Shown one piece after another: positions 1 to 9,335 of a stretch of DNA of 64,000 nucleotides; positions within the stretch are counted from its first letter, which is position 1; the number at the start of each line of letters is the position of its first letter. The DNA is from Pseudomonas sp. ICMP22404 (GTDB taxonomy: Bacteria; Pseudomonadota; Gammaproteobacteria; Pseudomonadales; Pseudomonadaceae), in assembly GCF_006227205.1 (NCBI RefSeq), contig NZ_VCNG01000006.1, positions 124,001-188,000 of the forward strand. The letters run 5' to 3'. Made by a program: the position numbers and the translations under genes. The notes beneath the pieces were generated by a model. The model had not been told where the DNA came from, did no database searches, and worked only from the letters and a program-made list of their open reading frames with translations.

Positions 1-1098
1 GCCCAGGTTCAACGCCACCGCCCCCATCAATGGCCCGGCAATCGCCAAGGCCAGGTCGAAGAACACGGCATAGGCACTCAACCCCGCGCCACGGCTGGTG
101 TTTGGCACTTGCTTGATGGCTTCCACCCCGAGTGCCGGATACACCAGCGACAGCCCGAAACCGGCCAGTCCCGCCCCCACCAAGGCGAACGCGGGGGAAG
201 GCGCCAGCCAGAGCAGCACCAGCCCCAGGGTTTCGATGCTCATGCAGGCGATGGCCGAGTTGAAGCCACCGAAACGGGCAATGCTGGAAATGAACAGCAA
301 TCGCGAAAGAATGAAGCAGATGCCGAACACCGTCAGGCACCACGCTGCGCCGATCCAGCCACGGCTGACATAAAACAGGGTGATGAACGTGGTGAGCGTG
401 CCGTAGCCGATCGAGGCGAGGCTAAGGCTGGCCCCGTATGGCGCAATGCGTCCGAACACGGCCCGGAAGGGCAGGCGTTCGCCACGGACCACCGGCACCG
501 AAGGCTTGTTGCGGATCAACAACAGCGCCGCGCCGGCCAACAGTGACAGCGCGATGCCCAGGCTGCTGAAACCCATGTTACCTACCATCACCACCCCCAG
601 CGGGGCGCCGATGGCGATGGCGCCGTAGGAGGCAATGCCGTTCCAGGAGATCGCACGGGCCGTGTGCTCCACGCCGACCTGGCCCATGCACCAACTGATG
701 GTGCCAACGCCAATCAAACCTTGGGCCACGCCGAGCAACAAGCGGCCGGCAATCAGGATCACCAGGCTCGGCAACGGCAGACTTTGCAACAAGGTGGAAA
801 TCAACGTCAGCACACCGCTGAGCACAATGCCCGACAACCCGTAGACGATCGCCCGTTTGGTCCCGACGCTGTCCGACACCCGCCCGGCCATGGGGCGGCT
901 GAGCAGGGTCGCCAGGTATTGCGAACCGATGGTCAGGCCAGCCACCACGGCACTGAAGCCCAATTGTTCATGGACATACCCTGGCAACACGGCAATCGGC
1001 AGGCCGATGCAAAGGAAGGCAATGAAGGTGTAGAAAACGATGGAGACGATCTGCAGGGTGATCGACAGGGAGCTGGGAGTGGCTTGCGGCGTAGACAT
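1..1098 (-). CDS. MFS transporter (YhhS-like), C-terminus beyond window
   Basis: The reverse strand reads without a stop from an ATG at 1098 to the window edge, giving 366 residues of a protein beginning MSTPQATPSS. It is almost entirely hydrophobic, with about 11-12 predicted membrane segments and an MFS motif A-like loop (RPMAGRVSDSVGTKRA) between segments 2 and 3. This pattern matches inner-membrane drug/sugar efflux MFS proteins of the YhhS type. The substrate cannot be inferred. The 3' end lies left of base 1. No strong ribosome site is visible before the ATG, but no other in-frame start fits better. Confidence 0.85.
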   Translation of the reverse strand, partial: MSTPQATPSSLSITLQIVSIVFYTFIAFLCIGLPIAVLPGYVHEQLGFSAVVAGLTIGSQYLATLLSRPMAGRVSDSVGTKRAIVYGLSGIVLSGVLTLISTLLQSLPLPSLVILIAGRLLLGVAQGLIGVGTISWCMGQVGVEHTARAISWNGIASYGAIAIGAPLGVVMVGNMGFSSLGIALSLLAGAALLLIRNKPSVPVVRGERLPFRAVFGRIAPYGASLSLASIGYGTLTTFITLFYVSRGWIGAAWCLTVFGICFILSRLLFISSIARFGGFNSAIACMSIETLGLVLLWLAPSPAFALVGAGLAGFGLSLVYPALGVEAIKQVPNTSRGAGLSAYAVFFDLALAIAGPLMGAVALNLG

Positions 1099-1206
1099 GG
1101 GCTCGTTCGCGGGCGGCGGCAGAAGAGCTTCATCATGGCGCGGGGAGAGAAGAAAAGAAAGCTGGCTAACTAAATACGCGGATTGAAGATCACCGCAGAT
1201 CCCCTT

Positions 1207-1294
1207 GTGGGAGCGAGCCTGCTCGCGATGGCGGTGCGTCGGTTGATCAAAATCTCGGCTGACACACCGCCATCGCGAGCAGGCTCGCTCCCAC
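1207..1294. repeat. REP pair (inverted)
   Basis: Two inverted copies of a REP sequence (GTGGGAGCGAGCCTGCTCGC and its complement) flank a loop of about 40 bases. The same element recurs at 7321, 9227, 22126, 33466 and 33599, always between genes. Such paired REPs are typical of fluorescent pseudomonads. Confidence 0.9.
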
Positions 1295-1315
1295 AGGTCT
1301 TGTGCCCTTGAAATG

Positions 1316-1347
1316 AAAAAAGCCCTGTCACATTGGACAGGGCTTTT
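1316..1347 (-). terminator. Rho-independent terminator of ybiT
   Basis: A perfect 9-bp GC-rich stem (AGCCCTGTC/GACAGGGCT) with a 6-base loop is followed on the minus strand by a run of T. It lies 30 bases after the ybiT stop codon. Confidence 0.85.
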
Positions 1348-1376
1348 CACTTGCGGCTTGCGGCTCAGAGCTGCTC

Positions 1377-2963
1377 TTAGAACATCACACCCTGGCTGCG
1401 CAGGTAGTCGTCATAAGTGCCGCTGAAGTCGACCACGCCATCAGCGCTCAGCTCGATGATACGGGTGGCCAGGGACGAGACGAACTCACGGTCGTGGCTG
1501 ACGAAGATCAGCGTGCCCGGGTAGTTCTCCAGCGCCAGGTTCAGCGCTTCGATGGATTCCATGTCCAGGTGGTTGGTCGGTTCGTCCATCACCAGTACGT
1601 TCGGCTTCTGCAGGATCAGCTTGCCGAACAGCATGCGGCCCTGTTCACCACCGGAGATGACCTTGACCGACTTGAGGATCTCGTCGTTGGAAAACAGCAT
1701 GCGGCCCAAAGTGCCACGGATCATCTGTTCGCCCTGGGTCCACTGGCCCATCCAGTCGAACAGGCTGACATCGTCGGCGAAGTCGTGGGCATGGTCCTGG
1801 GCGTAGTAGCCCAGTTCCGCGCTCTCGGTCCACTTCACCGAGCCGGCGTCCGGCGCCAGCTCGCCCATCAGGGTACGCAGCAGGGTGGTCTTGCCGATAC
1901 CGTTGGGGCCGATAATCGCCACGCGCTCGCCGGCTTCGACGGTGAAGCTGAAGTTCTTGAACAGGGTCTTGCCGTCGAAGCCCTTGGACATGCGCTCGAT
2001 GGTCACTGCCTGGCGGTGCAGCTTCTTGTTCTGCTCGAAGCGGATGAACGGGCTCACGCGGCTCGATGGCTTGACCTCGGCGAGCTGGATCTTGTCGATC
2101 TGCTTGGCGCGGGAAGTCGCCTGCTTGGCTTTCGAGGCGTTGGCCGAGAAGCGGCTGACGAAGGTCTGCAGTTCGGCGATCTGGGCTTTTTTCTTGGCGT
2201 TGTCCGACAGCAACTGCTCGCGGGACTGGGTCGCTGCGATCATGTACTCGTCATAGTTGCCCGGGAACAGGCGCAGCTCGCCGTAGTCCAGGTCGGCCAT
2301 GTGGGTGCAGACGCTGTTCAGGAAGTGCCGGTCGTGGGAAATGATGATCATGGTGCTGTTACGCGCCGTGAGAATGTTTTCCAGCCAGCGGATGGTGTTG
2401 ATGTCCAGGTGGTTGGTCGGTTCGTCGAGCAACAGCACTTCCGGATCGGAGAACAGCGCCTGGGCGAGCAGTACCCGCAGTTTCCAGCCTGGCGCGACTT
2501 CGGTCATCGGGCCGAAATGCTGCTCCAGCGGAATGCCCAGGCCCAGCAACAGCTCACCAGCTCGGGATTCGGCGGTGTAGCCGTCCATTTCGGCGAACTC
2601 GGTTTCCAGCTCGGCCACGGCCATGCCGTCTTCTTCGGTCATTTCCGGCAGCGAATAGATGCGATCGCGCTCAGCCTTGACCTTCCACAGCTCTTCGTGA
2701 CCCATGATCACGGTGTCGATGACAGTGAATTGCTCGTAGGCGAACTGGTCCTGGCGCAGTTTACCCAGGCGCACGTTCGGCTCGAGCATGACCTGGCCGC
2801 CAGACGGTTCGAGGTCGCCGCCGAGGATCTTCATGAAGGTCGACTTGCCGCAACCGTTGGCGCCGATCAGGCCGTAGCGGTTGCCCGCGCCGAATTTGAC
2901 AGAGACGTTTTCGAACAGCGGCTTGGCGCCGAACTGCATCGTGATGTTAGCTGTAGAGATCAA
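1377..2963 (-). CDS. ybiT: ABC-F family ATPase YbiT
   Basis: A 528-aa soluble protein with two ATP-binding cassettes and no membrane segments, as in ABC-F ribosome-associated ATPases. Domain 1 has Walker [10 protein letters not shown] (residues 34-42) and Walker B/D-loop [11 protein letters not shown]. Its signature is replaced by VAPGWKLR, as is usual in the YbiT branch. Domain 2 has GPNGIGKTT, a canonical [13 protein letters not shown] signature and [10 protein letters not shown]. The charged linker between cassettes ([20 protein letters not shown]) matches YbiT closely. ABC-F proteins bind the ribosomal E site and affect translation; the exact role of YbiT is unsettled. The gene is monocistronic with its own terminator. 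Confidence 0.95.
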   Translation of the reverse strand: MISTANITMQFGAKPLFENVSVKFGAGNRYGLIGANGCGKSTFMKILGGDLEPSGGQVMLEPNVRLGKLRQDQFAYEQFTVIDTVIMGHEELWKVKAERDRIYSLPEMTEEDGMAVAELETEFAEMDGYTAESRAGELLLGLGIPLEQHFGPMTEVAPGWKLRVLLAQALFSDPEVLLLDEPTNHLDINTIRWLENILTARNSTMIIISHDRHFLNSVCTHMADLDYGELRLFPGNYDEYMIAATQSREQLLSDNAKKKAQIAELQTFVSRFSANASKAKQATSRAKQIDKIQLAEVKPSSRVSPFIRFEQNKKLHRQAVTIERMSKGFDGKTLFKNFSFTVEAGERVAIIGPNGIGKTTLLRTLMGELAPDAGSVKWTESAELGYYAQDHAHDFADDVSLFDWMGQWTQGEQMIRGTLGRMLFSNDEILKSVKVISGGEQGRMLFGKLILQKPNVLVMDEPTNHLDMESIEALNLALENYPGTLIFVSHDREFVSSLATRIIELSADGVVDFSGTYDDYLRSQGVMF

Positions 2964-3363
2964 AGGTTTATCCTGCGGAACATTCAGAGTAGCTAAGGGT
3001 GCGGCAGTACCTGTTCAGTACCTGTCTGCGCCGATCCACAACCGTGCAAAGGCGGCGCGGTCACAGGCGCAAGGGTCCATCCGGCATAAGAGGACAGCAG
3101 CATACGAAGCGCCGAGCCCGAATGGATGTGCGCGAAACCGGTTCACGGTGTCGGCCAAAAGGGGGGCGCATAATATTTGGCGGCGATTGTACTGATCTGG
3201 CCGCGTTAACGATAGGGTATTGCCCGGGCAAGACAGTTTTTCACAAATGAGGATAACTTTCAGTTACAACATGTGACTAAAATGCCATCTCTCTTGATGC
3301 GTCTCTTTTGCCGCTTGGTTGGCCAGGGGACGCAACCCGTTCACTCCAGTGCGTGACGATTCC
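2964..3363. other. Intergenic region between divergent ybiT and lpxO
   Basis: No convincing gene lies here. The stretch must carry the ybiT promoter; a TATTAT-like -10 for the minus strand is visible at 3170-3175. It must also carry the lpxO promoter. A 10-bp direct repeat CAGTACCTGT occurs near 3005-3025. Nothing else was recognised. Confidence 0.5.
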
Positions 3364-4263
3364 GTGAAACTCATCATTGCTGCGATCTACATCCTGTCCA
3401 TCGGCTATGTACACCTGCGCGGACGCGTGCGGCACAAGCTCGGACGCCAGCTAAGCGACCATTCGTCTTTCCTGGCGCCTGTCAATTGCCTGCTTTACCT
3501 GTGTTCGAAGTTGCCCAACAAGCCGTACCTGAGCCCGGCGGACTTCCCTGACCTGAGCCCCCTGCAGGCCCATTGGGAGGAAATCCGCGCCGAGGGCCAG
3601 AGCCTGTTGCAGGCGGGGGCGATCAAGCGCTCAAATCAATACGACGACGTGGGTTTCAATTCGTTCTTCAAGACCGGCTGGAAGCGCTTTTACCTGAAAT
3701 GGTACGGCGACAGCCACCCCTCGGCCATGAAGTTGTGTCCACGCACCACTGAACTGGTGCAGAGCATCGGTTCGATCAAGGCGGCGATGTTTGCCGAGCT
3801 GCCGCCCGGCTCCAAACTGGTTCGGCACCGCGATCCGTACGCCGGGTCCTATCGGTATCACCTGGGCCTGGAAACCCCCAACGATGCCGGTTGCTATATC
3901 AATGTCGATGGCGAGCCTTACCATTGGCGCGATGGCGAGGCGGTGGTCTTCGACGAAACCTTCATTCATTACGCCGAAAACACCACTTCTCAGAACCGCA
4001 TCATTTTGTTTTGCGACGTGGAGCGGCCAATGCGGTTTCGCTGGGCAACGGCCTTCAATCGCTGGTTCAGCCGCACCGTGATGGCCGCTGCGGGTGCGCC
4101 GAACGATGCCGGCGACAAGACGGGCGGGTTGAACCGGGCGTTCTCCAGGCTCTACAAGATTCGCTTGCAGGGCAAGGCCCTCAAGAAGCGCAACCGAAAG
4201 TTGTATTACCTCCAGAAGTGGGCGTTTTTTGGCGGCCTGCTGGCGGTGTTCATCTGGATCTGA
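3364..4263 (+). CDS. lpxO: LpxO-type lipid A 2-hydroxylase (aspartyl/asparaginyl beta-hydroxylase family)
   Basis: A 299-aa Fe(II)/2-oxoglutarate dioxygenase. LpxO enzymes hydroxylate a secondary acyl chain of lipid A at the cytoplasmic face of the inner membrane. Visible features are an N-terminal membrane anchor (KLIIAAIYILSIGYVHLRG), the iron-binding HRD of SKLVRHRDPYAGSYRYHLGL, and the distal His in FDETFIHYAEN. A second hydrophobic stretch (WAFFGGLLAVFIWI) ends the protein, as in Pseudomonas LpxO. The GTG at 3364 is chosen because the conserved membrane anchor starts there. An in-frame TTG at 3319 would add 15 unconserved residues. No clear ribosome site decides the start. Confidence 0.85.
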   Translation: MKLIIAAIYILSIGYVHLRGRVRHKLGRQLSDHSSFLAPVNCLLYLCSKLPNKPYLSPADFPDLSPLQAHWEEIRAEGQSLLQAGAIKRSNQYDDVGFNSFFKTGWKRFYLKWYGDSHPSAMKLCPRTTELVQSIGSIKAAMFAELPPGSKLVRHRDPYAGSYRYHLGLETPNDAGCYINVDGEPYHWRDGEAVVFDETFIHYAENTTSQNRIILFCDVERPMRFRWATAFNRWFSRTVMAAAGAPNDAGDKTGGLNRAFSRLYKIRLQGKALKKRNRKLYYLQKWAFFGGLLAVFIWI

Positions 4264-4294
4264 AGTCTTGCCAGCTCCTACCAAGAGCATTTGT

Positions 4295-6268
4295 TCACTC
4301 CCCGGGCTTTTCTGCGTCCAGTTGTTCCCACATCCTGGCGGTGATCCGTTGGCGATGGCTGTAGCCTTCCCATGGATCGGCGCCCAGGCTTCTGGCCCGT
4401 TCGAGGGCCGTCTGGATATCCCATTGCTGGGCATTGCGCAGGCCGTCGAGTTCAGCCCTGGCGATTGGCATCGATACCGGTAGGCCCGGCCGGGCGCGTA
4501 CCGAGTAGGCAGCCACCGTGCTGGCGCCTCGGGTGTTGCGCAGGTAATCGACGAAAACCTTCCCGATCCGGTTCTTGGGTCCCATGGTTGCGGTGATCCG
4601 CTTCGGCATCTGCCGGGTCATGAATTGCGAGATGGCTTTCGCGAAGGCCTTGGTGACATCCCAGCTTTCGCTTCGCGCCAACGGAACGATGATGTGCATG
4701 CCTTTGCCGCCGCTGGTCTTGAGGAACGCCTGCAGGCCCAGCTCATCGAGCAAGGACAAGGTCATGCGAGTGGCCTCGAGCATGGCACTCCAAGGCAGCG
4801 ACGGGTCAGGGTCCAGGTCCAGGACGAACAGGTCCGGCGTTTCGATCCGGTCGTGAGTGGCGGTCCAGGTGTGCAGTTCCACCGCGCCCATCTGCGCCGC
4901 ACTGATGAGGGCCTGGAGGCTGTCGATTTCCATCAGGGCGGCATGACCTGGGTCCAGTCCCGGATCCAGCTGCCGGATATGAGGAATTTCCAGGCGATCG
5001 GCGTGCTTCTGGAAGAACTGTTCTTCGCCGATTCCATCGGGTGCCCGCAACAACGCGACGGGCCGCTGTTTCAGATGGGGCAGGAGCCACGGTGCGATGT
5101 CTGCGTAATACTGCGCCAGTTCGACTTTCTGCACGCCACTGAGGCTGTCGATGACGCGCTCTGGATGGGTGATCTTCACGCCGGCGACTTCCACGTCGTG
5201 CTCCTTGCCGCCGCGCTTGGGTTTCGACGTCCTGGTTTTTTTCGGCAGAGGGTGCTCGCGGACAATCTTTTCCGCCGGCATATCGTCGAGCATGTCCACG
5301 AAAGCGGCCTGGCGCACAAGGCCGCCGGCGGTCCATTCGGTGAACTCGATCTCACAGACCAGGTCAGGCTCTACCCACTGCACGCCGCGCCCCTGTGTCG
5401 GCTTGACAGGTTTGGCCAGGGGCGAAGCATCACGCTCCTGGGCGGCAAGTCGCTCATGCAATCGTTTGATTTCATCCTGGCTGAACCCGCTGCTGACCCG
5501 CCCGGCATACACCCACCCCGCGGGGTCCTTGACTGCGAGCAACAAGGCTCCGAAGCCGTTGCGCCTGCCTTGAGGATGGGTGAACCCGACGATCACGAAA
5601 GCCTGGCGCAGCCGGCACTTCAGGTTGACCCAGTCGCTGCTGCGCCGTGATACGTAAGGGCTACCCTGGCGCTTCCCGACCACACGGTCCAGGGAGAGGG
5701 CGCTGGCGCTTTCCAGAATCTCATCCTCGTTGGCGAAAAAGGCTTCGGAGAAGCGCAGTCGCTTGCCACCGTGATGCTTGAGCGCTTTTCTCAACGCCGC
5801 GCGCCGCTCTTCCACGGGCGTTTGTCGCAGGTCCTCGCCGTTGAGAAACGGTGCGTCGAACAACACGTAGACCATGTCTACGGTGCGGCCGATCTCGAAA
5901 GCGTCTCGCAGGGCCGCCATGTCGGACTGGCCGGTTTCGTCGAGCAGCACCAGGTCACCGTCCAGCCAGCTGTCTCCCAGGTTCAGCTCGGCCAGGGCCT
6001 CGGCGTGCAACTTGAGGCGTTCGGTCCAGTCTTGATGATCGCGGCTGAACAGGCGGACTTCGCCACCCTCGATGCGGGTCAGCAACCGATAGCCATCAAA
6101 TTTGACTTCATAGCGCCATTCGCCCGACGGCGGTTGCTCCACAGGTGTTGCCAGTTGCGGCAACAGCCGTTCTGGCAGGCGCGTGTTCTGATGCGCCCGG
6201 TTTCGTTGGGTGTGGCTGGTAGCGGTTTTCTTGGATGTACGGGCAGATTCACTCTCGGCCTTGGCCAT
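4295..6268 (-). CDS. ligD: ATP-dependent DNA ligase D lacking the phosphoesterase domain
   Basis: A 657-aa NHEJ ligase. The ligase domain comes first, with the catalytic lysine in YEVKFDGYR (K56), the adenylation-domain motifs LDGDLVLL and VVGKRQGSPY, and an OB-fold to about residue 310. A basic linker leads to the primase-polymerase domain from about residue 365, with its metal site VLDLDPDPS and SGGKGMHI. The N-terminal 3'-phosphoesterase domain, standard in Pseudomonas LigD of about 840 aa, is absent. The protein begins only about 50 residues before the ligase motif I. It lies 33 bases downstream of ku on the same strand, so the two probably form one operon for double-strand-break end joining. 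Confidence 0.93.
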   Translation of the reverse strand: MAKAESESARTSKKTATSHTQRNRAHQNTRLPERLLPQLATPVEQPPSGEWRYEVKFDGYRLLTRIEGGEVRLFSRDHQDWTERLKLHAEALAELNLGDSWLDGDLVLLDETGQSDMAALRDAFEIGRTVDMVYVLFDAPFLNGEDLRQTPVEERRAALRKALKHHGGKRLRFSEAFFANEDEILESASALSLDRVVGKRQGSPYVSRRSSDWVNLKCRLRQAFVIVGFTHPQGRRNGFGALLLAVKDPAGWVYAGRVSSGFSQDEIKRLHERLAAQERDASPLAKPVKPTQGRGVQWVEPDLVCEIEFTEWTAGGLVRQAAFVDMLDDMPAEKIVREHPLPKKTRTSKPKRGGKEHDVEVAGVKITHPERVIDSLSGVQKVELAQYYADIAPWLLPHLKQRPVALLRAPDGIGEEQFFQKHADRLEIPHIRQLDPGLDPGHAALMEIDSLQALISAAQMGAVELHTWTATHDRIETPDLFVLDLDPDPSLPWSAMLEATRMTLSLLDELGLQAFLKTSGGKGMHIIVPLARSESWDVTKAFAKAISQFMTRQMPKRITATMGPKNRIGKVFVDYLRNTRGASTVAAYSVRARPGLPVSMPIARAELDGLRNAQQWDIQTALERARSLGADPWEGYSHRQRITARMWEQLDAEKPGE

Positions 6269-6301
6269 GACAGGTTCCCTTGTATCGCTGGCGTCCGTGG
6301 T

Positions 6302-7189
6302 TTAGCCCCGGGAGGCTTTGGTGGCTTTTTTTGCGGGAGCGGATTTGGCCTTAGCAGGTTTTGCGGCGGCCTTTGTGGCAGGCTTGTCGGCGGTCTTGCC
6401 TTTGCCGCCCAGGCTGCGCTTGAGCAGTTCGGTGAGGTCGATGACGTCCGCGGTCTTGCGCTGTTCTTCGCCGGGGTCGGTCTCCACCGCTTCGAGCCGG
6501 CCTTCGTTGGCCTTCTTCTCCACCAGCTCCATGATCTTGTCCTGGAAACTGTCCCGATAGTTCTGGGGTTCCCAGTCGGCGCTCATGTCTTGCACCAGGC
6601 GCTTGGCCATTTCCAGCTCGCCTTTGACCAGGTTCGGCTTGGTAACCTCGTCGCCCAGTTCGAGGATGTCCAGCTCACGCACTTCCGCCGGCCAGCGCAG
6701 CATCACCAGCACCAGGGCCGACTCCAGGGGCATCAATGCCGCCAGGTGCTGGCGGGTATGCAAGACGACGTGGGCCAGGGCCACCTTGTTGGTCTTGACC
6801 AGGGTTTCGCGAAGCAAGGCGTAGACTTTGCCGCCACGCTTGTCAGGGGCTAGGAAGTAGGGCGTGTCGATGTTCTGCAGTGGAATCTTTTCGCTGTCGA
6901 CGAAGGAGAAAATATCGATGGTCTGGGTGGACTTGGGGTGGGCGGAGCGGATTTCTTCTTCGCTGAGTAGCACGTACTGGCCTTTCTGGTACTCGACGCC
7001 CTTGACGATGTCTTCCTTGGTCACCTCTTTGCCTGTGACCTTGTTGACCCGCTTGTAGCCCACCGGGTCCATGCTGCGCTTGTCCAGCCAGTCGAAATCC
7101 ACACCTTGGGACGACGTCGCCGAGACCAGTGCCACGGGAATGTGGACCAGCCCGAAACTGATTGCGCCTTTCCAGATTGCCCGTGCCAT
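6302..7189 (-). CDS. ku: Ku protein for non-homologous end joining
   Basis: A 295-aa bacterial Ku homodimer subunit that rings DNA ends and recruits LigD. The start is placed at the ATG at 7189 because the family begins MARAIWKGAISFGLVHIPV. The reading frame stays open upstream to 7390, but that extension translates the REP repeat and is not family-like. The core beta-barrel region (residues 1-240) is typical. The C-terminus is a Lys/Ala-rich tail (AKAKSAPAKKATKASRG) of the kind that binds DNA in many bacterial Ku proteins. It is the first gene of the ku-ligD pair. Confidence 0.95.
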   Translation of the reverse strand: MARAIWKGAISFGLVHIPVALVSATSSQGVDFDWLDKRSMDPVGYKRVNKVTGKEVTKEDIVKGVEYQKGQYVLLSEEEIRSAHPKSTQTIDIFSFVDSEKIPLQNIDTPYFLAPDKRGGKVYALLRETLVKTNKVALAHVVLHTRQHLAALMPLESALVLVMLRWPAEVRELDILELGDEVTKPNLVKGELEMAKRLVQDMSADWEPQNYRDSFQDKIMELVEKKANEGRLEAVETDPGEEQRKTADVIDLTELLKRSLGGKGKTADKPATKAAAKPAKAKSAPAKKATKASRG

Positions 7190-7320
7190 GGTGCGGTTTC
7201 CTTGCCGTGAAGGGTTCTCACTGGTGACCTTCCGGCCTTTGAAAAAGTTTCCATGGCGCGCCGGCTGGCGGTGTGGCAGGGCGGCGCCTCTTCGATGAAT
7301 ACCCACCCGGAAGGTGCCCT

Positions 7321-7390
7321 GTGGGAGCGAGCCTGCTCGCGATGGCGGTGTGTCAGTCAACATAGCCATCGCGAGCAGGCTCGCTCCCAC
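7321..7390. repeat. REP pair (inverted)
   Basis: Inverted REP copies with the same core as at 1207, separated by a short loop, in the gap between ku and the divergent small secreted gene. Confidence 0.88.
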
Positions 7391-7513
7391 AGGATTGCTC
7401 TCAGAGAAGCCTCGTTACATCTTCAACCAGACATTTCGCTTAACAACCGTGAACCTGCGCGGTAGCGTGTTTTCGATATGCCTGAGCGATTTCCGCGAAG
7501 CAGGGAGGTACCG

Positions 7514-7855
7514 ATGAACAGGCTAGTACTTGCGATCACCACGCTATTACTGAGCGCCATCGTTCAGGCTGCTGCGCCCGGCCAGGGCCCCATGGTCGTG
7601 GCCCAGAACCTGCCGGGCAACAACAACCCCTATAACAATCCCATACGTCGGGCCAATCCCAACAGCATGCAGGGCACCCAGCCCAACGTACCGACGATCC
7701 ACAACAACCCGACGGTACCGGTACCCCGTCGACCGACCCTGGAAAATGGCGGTATCGGCAATGGCTATCCGCGTTCGGGGCCGCCACCGGGCTCGCCCAG
7801 ACCCACCATCGAATCCGGTACGCCACCCAGAAACTCGAACGACAGCAATCGCTAG
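7514..7855 (+). CDS. Small secreted Pro/Asn-rich protein, function unknown
   Basis: A 113-aa protein. The start at 7514 is supported by GGAGG eight bases upstream and by a good signal peptide (MNRLVLAITTLLLSAIVQA, cleavage after AQA/AAA likely). The mature part is low-complexity, rich in Asn, Pro, Gly and Arg (NNPYNNPIRRANPNSM, VPVPRRPTLENGG), without cysteines or recognisable domain. It is probably periplasmic or exported and disordered. Its TAG stop lies inside the CTAG target duplication of the MITE that follows. A duplicated CTAG keeps the stop, so the insertion did not change the protein. I do not recognise a function. Confidence 0.7.
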   Translation: MNRLVLAITTLLLSAIVQAAAPGQGPMVVAQNLPGNNNPYNNPIRRANPNSMQGTQPNVPTIHNNPTVPVPRRPTLENGGIGNGYPRSGPPPGSPRPTIESGTPPRNSNDSNR

Positions 7856-8007
7856 GTTCTGTACGAAAAGTCTTGAGACGAAGGTCAGGCAAGGCGAAAA
7901 CAGCCGAGGAACGCCCGGGGTCGTGTCCGACTGTACTGGAGTACATGAGCATTCCGAGGCTGTTTTCAACGCAGCATGAACGAGTATCAAGGCTTTTCGT
8001 ACAGAGC
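7856..8007. mobile_element. MITE-like element with CTAG target-site duplication
   Basis: A 152-bp non-coding element with 21-bp terminal inverted repeats: left 7856-7876 begins GTTCTGTACGAAAAG, right 7987-8007 ends CTTTTCGTACAGAGC. Nineteen of the 21 positions match. A 4-bp direct repeat CTAG flanks it at 7852-7855 and 8008-8011. The interior is also imperfectly palindromic (AAAACAGCC...GGCTGTTTT, and TGTACT GG AGTACA at the centre), so the whole would fold as one hairpin. CTAG duplications are typical of the IS5 group, so an IS5-type transposase probably mobilised it in trans. It encodes no protein. Confidence 0.8.
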
Positions 8008-8043
8008 CTAGTCGTCTTGTTTCCATCACAGAAGGAAGTGTGC

Positions 8044-9192
8044 ATGTTGCGTAAGACATTGCAGGCCGCGCTTTGCGCCAGTGCCGTCCTGACCCTTTCC
8101 GCGCCGGCCTGGGCCGCGCAAACCCAGGTACTGAAGAGCGAGGAGGGCAGCGTGGAGGTAACCACCGTGGTCAGGGGGCTGGACCACCCCTGGTCCGTGG
8201 CATTCCTGCCGGGGCAGCGGGGCATGCTGGTCACGGAGCGACCGGGCAATCTGCGCCTGCTGAGCCCCGAGGGGCGGCTCTCGGCGCCATTGAGCGGTGT
8301 ACCTGAGGTGTGGGCCAACGGCCAGGGCGGCTTGCTGGACGTGGTGTTGTCACCTGACTTCAAGCAGGATCGCACCGTATACCTGTCCTACTCCGAGGCT
8401 GGCAAAGACGGCAAGGCCGGCACCGCCGTGGGGCGTGGACAGCTCTCCGAGGACTCGAAGCGCCTGGAGAACTTCGATGTGATTTTCCGTCAGCAGCCCA
8501 AGCTTTCCACGGGTAATCACTTCGGCTCGCGGCTGGTCTTCGACCGGGAGGGGTATCTGTTCATCACCTTGGGGGAGAACAACGACCGCCCGACGGCCCA
8601 GGACCTGGACAAGCTGCAAGGCAAGGTCGTGCGCATCTACCCGGACGGCAAGGTGCCGGATGACAACCCCTTTGTCGGCCAGAAGAATGTCCGTCCCGAG
8701 ATCTGGTCCTATGGCCTGCGCAATCCCCAAGGGGCTGCACTCAATCCCTGGAGCGGCACATTGTGGGAAAACGAGCATGGACCCAAGGGCGGCGATGAGC
8801 TGAATATCATCGAGCGCGGCAAGAATTACGGCTGGCCGCTGGCGACCCATGGCATCAACTACTCCGGTGCGCCAATTCCCGAGGCCAAGGGCAAGGATGT
8901 AGAGGGTGCGCTTGGCCCGCACCATGTCTGGCAAGTTTCGCCGGGCCTCAGCGGCATGGCGTTCTATGACAACGAGCGTTTCAAGCCTTGGCAGCACAAT
9001 GTCTTCATCGGTGCGTTGGTGTCCCGGAATCTGATTCGCTTGCAGATGGAAGGCGACCAGGTCGTGCACGAGGAGCGTCTGCTGGGCGAACTCCAGGAGC
9101 GGATCCGCGACGTGCGCCAGGGGCCGGATGGTTATCTGTATGTCTTGACGGATGAAGACGACGGTGCGCTGTATAAAATCGGGCTTAAATGA
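8044..9192 (+). CDS. PQQ-dependent aldose sugar dehydrogenase, periplasmic
   Basis: A 382-aa soluble quinoprotein dehydrogenase of the sGDH/YliI (Asd) family, which oxidises aldose sugars in the periplasm using PQQ. The start at 8044 has AAGGAAG upstream and gives a clear signal peptide ending SAPAWA. Family motifs visible are GLDHPWSVAFLP, ERPGNLRLL, GQGGLLDVVLSPDF, NHFGSRLVFD, IWSYGLRNPQG, and ENEHGPKGGDELN with the PQQ/Ca-binding region. It ends with GPDGYLYVLTDEDDG. The gene stands alone; the MITE lies in its upstream region. Confidence 0.92.
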   Translation: MLRKTLQAALCASAVLTLSAPAWAAQTQVLKSEEGSVEVTTVVRGLDHPWSVAFLPGQRGMLVTERPGNLRLLSPEGRLSAPLSGVPEVWANGQGGLLDVVLSPDFKQDRTVYLSYSEAGKDGKAGTAVGRGQLSEDSKRLENFDVIFRQQPKLSTGNHFGSRLVFDREGYLFITLGENNDRPTAQDLDKLQGKVVRIYPDGKVPDDNPFVGQKNVRPEIWSYGLRNPQGAALNPWSGTLWENEHGPKGGDELNIIERGKNYGWPLATHGINYSGAPIPEAKGKDVEGALGPHHVWQVSPGLSGMAFYDNERFKPWQHNVFIGALVSRNLIRLQMEGDQVVHEERLLGELQERIRDVRQGPDGYLYVLTDEDDGALYKIGLK

Positions 9193-9226
9193 CCCGGGTC
9201 GAATCCTGTAGGCGCCCGGAAAAATG

Positions 9227-9314
9227 GTGGGAGCGAGCCTGCTCGCGATGGCAATGTATCAGTCGATAGAAATGTTGACTGACACACCCTCATCGCGAGC
9301 AGGCTCGCTCCCAC
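9227..9314. repeat. REP pair (inverted)
   Basis: Two inverted REP copies between convergent genes, with the same core as the other REPs in this window. Confidence 0.88.
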
Positions 9315-9335
9315 AAGGTCCGGTTTCTCTGGTTC

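Noticed and set aside
1494..2996. 500-codon open frame on the plus strand
   Set aside because: It is antisense to ybiT, has no family resemblance and arises from G+C-rich codon bias.
7190..7390. N-terminal extension of Ku upstream of 7189
   Set aside because: The extra 67 residues translate the REP repeat (SRAGSLP-like peptide seen wherever REPs are read through) and do not occur in the Ku family.
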